Source: Phytobacter ursingii
GTDB lineage: Bacteria; Pseudomonadota; Gammaproteobacteria; Enterobacterales; Enterobacteriaceae
DNA: 64,000 nt
Assembly (NCBI GenBank): GCA_901456055.1
Contig: CABDWT010000001.1
Coordinates: forward strand, 372,001 to 436,000
Reading direction: 5' to 3'
The position numbers and the translations under genes are program-made. The stretch's first letter is position 1, and every line of letters begins with the position of its first letter. A model generated the notes under the pieces. That model was not told the DNA's origin. It did no database searches and saw only the letters and a list, made by a program, of their open reading frames with translations. Positions 47,558-55,747 of the stretch are shown piece by piece.

Positions 47558-50500
47558 ATGAAACCCGAGACCCAGATGAAGCCACGCCAATATACGCTCA
47601 GTACCGGTAAATCCCGCATCACCCTGCAGGCCGGGCAGACCAATATTCACAAGGCTGCGCCGGGTGAATCTTACCGGGTGCTTAAACGCCAGGGGGAAAA
47701 TGACCAGGAAAAGCTTGCCGATGACGTCGTGGCTTCACGTCACGGGCAAGATCTGCAACTGGACTATGCCGATGGCACCACGCTGACCTTACAGGGCTGG
47801 TATACCGAAAGCGATACCAGTGTAACTCTGCCTGCCGATGGCAGCTCTACCCAGGTGATGACTCCCGGTAGCACCGAAGGGGCGGCCCTGGCTGACGGCA
47901 GCCATGTGCTTTATGCGCACGGTTCTCCGGACGCGCTGGCCAGCATGACCTCAGGTCATCCGGGTCTGGAACATATTTTATCCGGTCTGTCAGAGGGGCC
48001 GGCAGGCGCGGGGCATCCGCTCACGTACCTTCCTCAGTCGCATTCTTACGCGGGCTATCTCGCCGGTGCCCTCGGACTGGGGGGCGTCATCGGAGTTGCA
48101 GCGGCAAGCGGTGGCCATGGCGGGCATAATAAGGGTAGCGATAACAGCAATAACGGTGGGGGAGAAGCCCCGGTACAGAATGCTGTCCAGCTTCATTTTG
48201 TCGGCGGCCCGGCGCTCAGCAGTAACGATTTGAAAGTTGAGATTTATCAGGCTGATGGCAAAACGCTGATTGGCACGGGGAATCTGGGGGCCGATGGCTC
48301 GGTCACCGTGTCTGCGGGCAGTTACAGTGGCGTTGTTATTGTTAAACTTGTCAACAGCGGCAGTGCCGCCGACTACCTGGATGAAGCCACTGGCGCGGGT
48401 AAAGACCTCTCTGCTCAGCTTTGGAGTATGGGGGTTATCTCCGGAAACAACAGTACTCTTGTGCTCAATGTTAACGTGTTGACCACGCTCGCCTATACCA
48501 AGGCCCAGGAGGCCATCGGTGGCACGCCTGGCAGCCCTGCCACCCTGAGTGCGACGCAGGTGACCGACACGGCCACTGCCATCAGCAACCTGTTTGGCGT
48601 GGATAACATTCTGAACACGACGGTTACCGCTACCAACGGCGGCAGTTTTGATGCTGCCGATGGCCTGACTGCCGGTGAAAAATATGGCCTTCTGCTGGCG
48701 GCCTTCTCCGGGGCAGAAGCCAACGCTGGTGCGACCACTCAGACCATCCTGGACACCGTCGCTGCCGGAATCACACTCGGTAGCAGTAACACGCTGTCCG
48801 ATGGCGCGCAGTCGTTGCTGATTCAAGGCGCAGCCGCCACCAGTGACGCATCCGGCGGCGTCAGCCTCATTATTGATACCCATGCGCCTGTCTTTAGCAG
48901 CGCCACGACGGCGAGTGTGGATGAGAACATCGGGGCAGGCAAGGTGGTCTGGACGGCTGTCGCTACCGACCCCAGTCAATTCAGCTATAGCCTGGGCACC
49001 ACCGGTGACAGCGCGCTATTTAGCATCAATGCCTCCACCGGCGCGGTCACGCTGACCAGCAACCCGGATTATGAAAGCAAAGCCAGCTACAGCTTTACCG
49101 TGGTCGCCACCGATGCAGCCGGCAATGCCAGCAGCCAGACGGTCACGCTGGCGGTCAACAATCTTGATGAGCAGGCTCCCAGCTTCACCACTGGCAACAG
49201 CAGCGACAGCTTTGCCACCGCCACGGTGAGCGTTATCGAGAATACCGCCGCCAGCACCGCCATCTATACCGCGCAAGCCGTCGATAATGACGCCGCCGAT
49301 GGTGGCGAGCATGTCACCTACAGCCTGATCGACGGGAACAATGGCACAGACGCACAGTATTTCAGCATCGACGCCGCAACGGGCGCGATCACCTTCAAAG
49401 CCAGCCCCGACTATGAAGGCACCCATGCGCCTGAATACACCTTTATCGTCGCCGCTACTGACGCAGCAGGCCATGTGACCACGCAGACGGTCACCGTCAG
49501 TGTCACCGATGTGGACGAAATCGCGCCAACTGTCACGCTCGACGGCAGCTCTACGGGGCCGGTGATGCTGAGCCCGGCGACCAGCTACATTTACCCCAAC
49601 GGTTTTGACACCACCGCGCTGGGCGACGGCAGCTTCCTGGTGACATGGGCAGGTAACAACAATGGCAGCTACGGGATCTATGCGCAGCGCCTTAGCGCTC
49701 AGGGTGTGGCGCTGGGGGATCCCGTACAGCTCGCATCAGGCGCGACCAACACTTACTCAAACGAGTTGGACAGTGTCATCAGTGTGACGGCCATTAACGA
49801 TGCAGGGGCGTATGCCGTGGCCTGGACCGGCAAGAACGGCGCCAGCACTGACAGCAGCATCTATACGCAGTTGTTCAATGCTGACGGCAGCCCAATATCC
49901 GCAGCCGTGCAACTTGATGGGGCCGCTTCTGCGCAGGATATCGCTCCGCAGATCGCGACGCTTACCGATGGCGGCTATCTCGTGACATGGTACATCAACA
50001 ACGGTGGCGTCTACGTGCAGCGCTTTGATGACGCGGGTGTGGCAGTTGGCAACACCGTGCCACTGGCTGCGCCGGGCTCCTCTAACAATGCCAGTCCGCA
50101 GCTCACCGTGTTGGACAGCGGCGGCTATGTGTTGACCTGGCAGGGCCAAACCTCCGGCGACTACCACATCTACGTGCAGCAGTTCGATGCCACCGGTACC
50201 GCTTCCACTACCAACCCAGTGGTGTTGGACGCTACGACGGGAAACACGTCCAACTACGAAACGCTGCCGCAGATCACGGCGCTGGCTAACGGCGGCTATG
50301 TCGTCACCTGGTCCGGCAACAACTACAGTAACTCGAACTACAACAGCAGCACCTATGTGCAGCAGTTCGATGCCACTGGCGCCAGGGTTGGCAGCATCGT
50401 CGAACTGGACAACGCGAGTAACGGTAATTTCGGTAACAACTATACCTACCCGTTCGTTGCAGCGCTGGCTGACGGTGGCTACGCCATTACCTGGATGGAA

Positions 50501-53500
50501 TATGCCTACACAAACGGCTCCGACGATTACACTGTCTTTGTTCAACAGTTCTCTGCTGGCGGCAGCAAAGTGGGCGCCGCCGTGCAACTGGACGCATCAC
50601 ACAACAACACGAGCAACAACTACGACGAATTACCGCGCATCACGACGCTGGGCGATGGCGGCTACGTCGTCACCTGGATGAGTTTGGGCAGCTCGAACTG
50701 GGACGTCTATGTGCAGAAATTCGATGCCAGTGGTGGCCTGGTGGGCGGTGTCGTGCAACTGCAAGCTTCCAGCGGCGCGACCGACCTCTATCCACAAGTC
50801 ACCGCCGTCGGTACAGACGGCGAATATATGGTGACCTGGTACGGTTATGCCAGCGGCATTTCAGGCTATCACCTCTTTGTGCAGAAATTTAACGCCGATG
50901 GCAGCACCCACGAAAACCTCGTCGTGCTCAACCATGATGGCCACGCCACTGTGCAAAGCACCGAAAGCGGTACCATTTATCTGGTCAACGACAATGTGCA
51001 GGTAAGCCAGCTCAGCGACATTACGGGCGCCGCCAGCAACCAGTGGGCCAGCACGACTGTCACAGCCAATACCCGCGCAACTATCTCTGCCGCAAACCTC
51101 GCCGAAGGCACCTACCATGCTTATGCTGTCGATGCGGCAGGCAATCTTTCCGTCATCTCCGGCAGCAGCGTGCTGGTGGACAACACCGTGCCCGTCTTCA
51201 CCAGCGCGGCCACCGCCGCTGATATTACTGACAGCACTGCCGTCGGCGATACCATTTACACCGCTGCCGCTACCGACGCGCACGGCGTCACCTACAGCCT
51301 GAGCGATACCCAGCACTTCCGCATCAATACCAGTACCGGCGTGGTGACGCTGCTCTCCAGCCCGGCCAGCGCCACTGGCGCGCAATTCACCGTCACCGCC
51401 ACCGACGCCGCCGGCAACCAGACCACCCATACCGTCACCTACAACGTCGTCGACACCACGCCGCCTGGCGTCACACTCACCCGCGACGTGGATGGTGTGG
51501 AGAACAGCAGCCAGACGGTCACTGTGCAGAGCACCGAGGCCGGTACGGTATACCTGGTCAGCGACAGCGTGACGGTGACGAACCTAAGCAGCCTCACCGC
51601 TGCTGCCGATAACCTGGTAAACAGCGTCGCCGTCGCGGCGAACGCTGGTACCACGCTGGCGCTGACGGGGCTCGCCGAAGGTACCTACCATGCTTATGCT
51701 GTGGACGCGTCCGGCAATGTCTCCGCTATCTCCGGTAGTAGCGTGACAGTGGACAACACCGCGCCTGTCTTCACCAGCGCGGCCACCGCCGCTGATATTA
51801 CTGACAGCACTGCCGTCGGCGATACCATTTACACCGCTGCCGCTACCGACGCGCACGGCGTCACCTACAGCCTGAGCGATACCCAGCACTTCCGCATCAA
51901 TACCAGTACCGGCGTGGTGACGCTGCTCTCCAGCCCGGCCAGCGCCACTGGCGCGCAATTCACCGTCACCGCCACCGACGCCGCCGGCAACCAGACCACC
52001 CATACCGTCACCTACAACGTCGTCGACACCACGCCGCCTGGCGTCACACTCACCCGCGACGTGGATGGTGTGGAGAACAGCAGCCAGACGGTCACTGTGC
52101 AGAGCACCGAGGCCGGTACGGTATACCTGGTCAGCGACAGCGTGACGGTGACGAACCTAAGCAGCCTCACCGCTGCTGCCGATAACCTGGTAAACAGCGT
52201 CGCCGTCGCGGCGAACGCTGGTACCACGCTGGCGCTGACGGGGCTCGCCGAAGGTACCTACCATGCTTATGCTGTGGACGCGTCCGGCAATGTCTCCGCT
52301 ATCTCCGGTAGTAGCGTGACAGTGGACAACACCGCGCCTGTCTTCACCAGCGCGGCCACCGCCGCTGATATTACTGACAGCACTGCCGTCGGCGATACCA
52401 TTTACACCGCTGCCGCTACCGACGCGCACGGCGTCACCTACAGCCTGAGCGATACCCAGCACTTCCGCATCAATACCAGTACCGGCGTGGTGACGCTGCT
52501 CTCCAGCCCGGCCAGCGCCACTGGCGCGCAATTCACCGTCACCGCCACCGACGCCGCCGGCAACCAGACCACCCATACCGTCACCTACAACGTCGTCGAC
52601 ACCACGCCGCCTGGCGTCACACTCACCCGCGACGTGGATGGTGTGGAGAACAGCAGCCAGACGGTCACTGTGCAGAGCACCGAGGCCGGTACGGTATACC
52701 TGGTCAGCGACAGCGTGACGGTGACGAACCTGAGCAGCCTCACCGCTGCTGCCGATAACCTGGTAAACAGCGTCGCCGTCGCGGCGAACGCAGGCACCAC
52801 GCTGGCGCTGACGGGTCTCGCCGAAGGTACCTATCATGCTTATGCTGTGGACGCGGCAGGCAATGTCTCCATCATTTCCGGCAGCAGCGTGATTGTAGAC
52901 AACACCGCGCCCGTTATCGCAGGCGGCGCCACCGCTACCGGCGCCACCATTGTTGGCGGCACGGCGGCTGGCACCCAGGTGTACGACGCCAACGCCACGG
53001 ACGCCCATGCGATCACCTATAGCCTGGACGCGGGCAGCCTCGCCAATTTCTCCATCAACCCCACCACCGGCGTCGTCACGCTGAACAACGCCGCGATCGA
53101 GGGCAGCTATAACTTCATCGTTACCGCGACCGATGCCGCCGGCAATCACAGCAGCCAGACTGTTACCCTCAACGTCAGTGCTGGCCTTAATGGCAGCGTG
53201 ATGGTGTCGGGCAGTACCACCGACACCTCCACCGAAATGAACATCAACGTCGGCCTGGAGAAGCTGAGTAACGGCAATACGGTCATGGAGTACATGAAGC
53301 AGACCGGCGGCGACAATATCTCCTGGGATCCGACCGGCCCGCTTTATGCTGGCGTCATTAAGGTGCTGGACGCGAGCAATAACGTCATCAAGACCGTCGA
53401 CATCAGTATCCCCAATGGCTACACCATGATGGATACACAGGTCAAGGCGCTGGCCAACGGCGGCTTCGTCGTGGCCTGGTCGCAGACGGATACCCTTAAT

Positions 53501-55747
53501 TACTCTGACTACAGCGTCCACTACGCGCTCTATGACAACAGCGGCAATCTGCAATCCAGCAACACCCTGGCAGCACCAGGTACCGGGGTCACCATCGCGG
53601 CACAGAGCAGCGCGAATGGCGGTGATTTCGCGATCGCCTACCAGACGATGGGGACCGGGACAGACCAGCAGGAAGCCATCTCTGTCTTCCATTACAACGG
53701 CAGCGGACTCAACTTCACCCAGGGCGCGCAGACCCTGATTGGCGGCAACAGCACGAGCGCCAATTTCGGCGGCGTCGCCAGCCCGGCAGTGCAGTTGATG
53801 AAATTCCAGCTGACGCCGGGTGTGCTGACGGCACTGAGCGATGGCAGCTATGTGCTGGCGTCCGAGGTCTACGACTGGATAGGCACGCCCGGTCAGTCGG
53901 CGACAAGCACGCCTATCGGCGCCTTCATTTTCAAGCTCGATGCCACCGGTTCGCTGGCCAACTTCGACAGCGGCACGACCTGGCAGCGCGTTAACTGGAA
54001 TGACGAGCAGGGTTCGCCGACTAACGCCATTGCTTTTGATGGCGGGTTTGCCGTCTTCAGCCAGGAATACCGGACCGCGACCTGGGAGGTCACGCTCTAT
54101 AACAACAACGGTACGCTGATCACTACCCACGTACAGAGCAACGCGGTTTATGGCATGGGAACCCAGAGCTACCACGCCGTGGACGTTGGTGCGATGGACA
54201 AGACGACCCATGATGAGCTGCAGTACAGCACCACTGGCTACCTGGCGGCATCAGCCACGGCGTATGACAACGGCACGGATCTGGTGTTCGTGTTCCCCGA
54301 CGGTCATGGCGGTTTGAGCCAGGTCAGTATCTCCAAAACCACTGGCGAGCTGACCAGTGCGGTGACGGATACCGGTATCACGGTGCCCCAGGGCGGACAG
54401 TTGTACAACGTGCGGATTGTCTCCGATGGTGCGGGCGGCCATGACATCACCTACTCTGTGCTGTTTGATACCGACACAAGCGATGGCGGTAAGGCCGGCT
54501 ATGCTGTCGGCGATATCTATCAGATTGGCCTGAACGCAGGTCCTGCTCCCGCGTCACCGATAGTGACCGATGCCCATATCGCCATCACCTCCACGCCAGG
54601 TGGCGTAGACGGCAGTACCTACAAGATCGGCGACACCGTCACTGCTGTGTGGGATAACTCGTCCAGCGGCGACGCCAATACCAGCACAGTGACCGGCGTC
54701 ACTATGGATTTCAGCCAGTTTGGTGCCAGCACGCCGGCGACGGCGTACGACGACGGCACCCACGGCGATGTCACCGCTGGCGATGGTAAGTATACGGCGC
54801 AATACACCATTACCGCGGGTTCTATCAACGATGTACACGGTCTCAACGTCTCGGTCACGGCCACCACGGCGAGCCACACCTCTACTACTGCGGCAGACAG
54901 CACCGGCCTGACGGTAGACAGCTCCGCGCCTGTGCTCTCCAGCAGCACGCCGCAGGATAACGGCGGCAGCGTTGCCACGGGGTCTAACCTGACACTGACC
55001 TTCAATGAGAACGTGCTGGCCGGCAGCGGTCATATCACCCTCGTCAACGACGGCAACAGCAGTCTGAACAAGGTCATCGACATCACCGACAGCTCGCAGG
55101 TTACCATCAGCGGCCACACGGTGACGGTCAACCCGACCACGGATCTGGCGGCTGGTGCGAACTACCACGTCCAGATCGACAGCACCGCGCTGCACGACGC
55201 GGCGGGGAACAACTATGCAGGTATCAGCACGCCGACGGGGTTGAATTTCACGACCGCTTCCGCCTCGATCGGGGATCCTTCCATTGTGGTGTTTGACCTG
55301 ACGACGGGACAAAGTTCCGATCACAACGGGCGCGTCTTTGACGCCAATACCGCCTACACCATCTATATCAAGGTCAACAGCAATTCCAGTTCGCTGGTTG
55401 GGCTGGATAGCAATGAGATGTGGTCGGGAGCCCAGAATCTGGGCACGGACGACAAGATTGTGCTGGTGGGCAGCGGCAGCGCGGTTAAGGGAGGTTTAGG
55501 TGGTCAAGTGACGATGGTGAATCATCCTGCGAATTCCATTGGCTGGATAGCGGGGTTCTCTACGTCTCATTCTAAGGCAGCCGGAATTGCCGCAAACGGC
55601 CAATTTACGCGCAATGGTATGCAGAATATGGATCTCTGGAACGGCACCTGGGCGGCAAACCCGGATGCGGACAATGCGTTTGCTCAGGTGTATCTGCAGG
55701 CGATGCCTGCCGGTGTCCTCACCTCGCAAGGACTGGTGCTGCCATGA
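47558..55747 (+). CDS. Giant Bap-like type I secreted adhesin (2729 residues)
   Basis: Domains in order: Bap-type prefix (about 1-160, with DYADGTTLTLQGW); Gly/Ala hydrophobic segment and Gly/Asn linker (about 165-205); cadherin-like modules (about 440-670); eight G-Y-x-V-T-W repeats of about 54 residues (about 689-1117), a predicted beta-propeller; Ig-like modules including three near-identical 191-residue units (1213-1785); a second W-motif region (about 1880-2330); an SbsA-type Ig domain (about 2440-2565); and an unrecognised tail. No RTX nonapeptides and no LapG motif at the N-terminus. Resembles Salmonella BapA in plan. Its last 4 bp overlap the sulfotransferase gene. Confidence 0.9.
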   Translation: MKPETQMKPRQYTLSTGKSRITLQAGQTNIHKAAPGESYRVLKRQGENDQEKLADDVVASRHGQDLQLDYADGTTLTLQGWYTESDTSVTLPADGSSTQVMTPGSTEGAALADGSHVLYAHGSPDALASMTSGHPGLEHILSGLSEGPAGAGHPLTYLPQSHSYAGYLAGALGLGGVIGVAAASGGHGGHNKGSDNSNNGGGEAPVQNAVQLHFVGGPALSSNDLKVEIYQADGKTLIGTGNLGADGSVTVSAGSYSGVVIVKLVNSGSAADYLDEATGAGKDLSAQLWSMGVISGNNSTLVLNVNVLTTLAYTKAQEAIGGTPGSPATLSATQVTDTATAISNLFGVDNILNTTVTATNGGSFDAADGLTAGEKYGLLLAAFSGAEANAGATTQTILDTVAAGITLGSSNTLSDGAQSLLIQGAAATSDASGGVSLIIDTHAPVFSSATTASVDENIGAGKVVWTAVATDPSQFSYSLGTTGDSALFSINASTGAVTLTSNPDYESKASYSFTVVATDAAGNASSQTVTLAVNNLDEQAPSFTTGNSSDSFATATVSVIENTAASTAIYTAQAVDNDAADGGEHVTYSLIDGNNGTDAQYFSIDAATGAITFKASPDYEGTHAPEYTFIVAATDAAGHVTTQTVTVSVTDVDEIAPTVTLDGSSTGPVMLSPATSYIYPNGFDTTALGDGSFLVTWAGNNNGSYGIYAQRLSAQGVALGDPVQLASGATNTYSNELDSVISVTAINDAGAYAVAWTGKNGASTDSSIYTQLFNADGSPISAAVQLDGAASAQDIAPQIATLTDGGYLVTWYINNGGVYVQRFDDAGVAVGNTVPLAAPGSSNNASPQLTVLDSGGYVLTWQGQTSGDYHIYVQQFDATGTASTTNPVVLDATTGNTSNYETLPQITALANGGYVVTWSGNNYSNSNYNSSTYVQQFDATGARVGSIVELDNASNGNFGNNYTYPFVAALADGGYAITWMEYAYTNGSDDYTVFVQQFSAGGSKVGAAVQLDASHNNTSNNYDELPRITTLGDGGYVVTWMSLGSSNWDVYVQKFDASGGLVGGVVQLQASSGATDLYPQVTAVGTDGEYMVTWYGYASGISGYHLFVQKFNADGSTHENLVVLNHDGHATVQSTESGTIYLVNDNVQVSQLSDITGAASNQWASTTVTANTRATISAANLAEGTYHAYAVDAAGNLSVISGSSVLVDNTVPVFTSAATAADITDSTAVGDTIYTAAATDAHGVTYSLSDTQHFRINTSTGVVTLLSSPASATGAQFTVTATDAAGNQTTHTVTYNVVDTTPPGVTLTRDVDGVENSSQTVTVQSTEAGTVYLVSDSVTVTNLSSLTAAADNLVNSVAVAANAGTTLALTGLAEGTYHAYAVDASGNVSAISGSSVTVDNTAPVFTSAATAADITDSTAVGDTIYTAAATDAHGVTYSLSDTQHFRINTSTGVVTLLSSPASATGAQFTVTATDAAGNQTTHTVTYNVVDTTPPGVTLTRDVDGVENSSQTVTVQSTEAGTVYLVSDSVTVTNLSSLTAAADNLVNSVAVAANAGTTLALTGLAEGTYHAYAVDASGNVSAISGSSVTVDNTAPVFTSAATAADITDSTAVGDTIYTAAATDAHGVTYSLSDTQHFRINTSTGVVTLLSSPASATGAQFTVTATDAAGNQTTHTVTYNVVDTTPPGVTLTRDVDGVENSSQTVTVQSTEAGTVYLVSDSVTVTNLSSLTAAADNLVNSVAVAANAGTTLALTGLAEGTYHAYAVDAAGNVSIISGSSVIVDNTAPVIAGGATATGATIVGGTAAGTQVYDANATDAHAITYSLDAGSLANFSINPTTGVVTLNNAAIEGSYNFIVTATDAAGNHSSQTVTLNVSAGLNGSVMVSGSTTDTSTEMNINVGLEKLSNGNTVMEYMKQTGGDNISWDPTGPLYAGVIKVLDASNNVIKTVDISIPNGYTMMDTQVKALANGGFVVAWSQTDTLNYSDYSVHYALYDNSGNLQSSNTLAAPGTGVTIAAQSSANGGDFAIAYQTMGTGTDQQEAISVFHYNGSGLNFTQGAQTLIGGNSTSANFGGVASPAVQLMKFQLTPGVLTALSDGSYVLASEVYDWIGTPGQSATSTPIGAFIFKLDATGSLANFDSGTTWQRVNWNDEQGSPTNAIAFDGGFAVFSQEYRTATWEVTLYNNNGTLITTHVQSNAVYGMGTQSYHAVDVGAMDKTTHDELQYSTTGYLAASATAYDNGTDLVFVFPDGHGGLSQVSISKTTGELTSAVTDTGITVPQGGQLYNVRIVSDGAGGHDITYSVLFDTDTSDGGKAGYAVGDIYQIGLNAGPAPASPIVTDAHIAITSTPGGVDGSTYKIGDTVTAVWDNSSSGDANTSTVTGVTMDFSQFGASTPATAYDDGTHGDVTAGDGKYTAQYTITAGSINDVHGLNVSVTATTASHTSTTAADSTGLTVDSSAPVLSSSTPQDNGGSVATGSNLTLTFNENVLAGSGHITLVNDGNSSLNKVIDITDSSQVTISGHTVTVNPTTDLAAGANYHVQIDSTALHDAAGNNYAGISTPTGLNFTTASASIGDPSIVVFDLTTGQSSDHNGRVFDANTAYTIYIKVNSNSSSLVGLDSNEMWSGAQNLGTDDKIVLVGSGSAVKGGLGGQVTMVNHPANSIGWIAGFSTSHSKAAGIAANGQFTRNGMQNMDLWNGTWAANPDADNAFAQVYLQAMPAGVLTSQGLVLP
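51194..52912 (+). repeat. Three tandem 573-bp repeats in the adhesin gene
   Basis: Units begin at 51194, 51767 and 52340, each 191 codons: one cadherin-like module (PVFTSAATAADITDSTAV) plus one Ig-like module (TVQSTEAGTVYLV). Units 1 and 2 look identical by eye; unit 3 differs only towards its 3' end. Near-identity at DNA level, including silent sites, points to recent amplification or conversion. Confidence 0.92.

Noticed and set aside
52157-54211. 684-residue minus-strand frame opposite the giant adhesin
   Set aside because: Gly/Val/Ala/Arg-rich shadow of a GC-rich, biased coding region; it lies wholly within a well-supported gene and its repeats are only those of the opposite strand.
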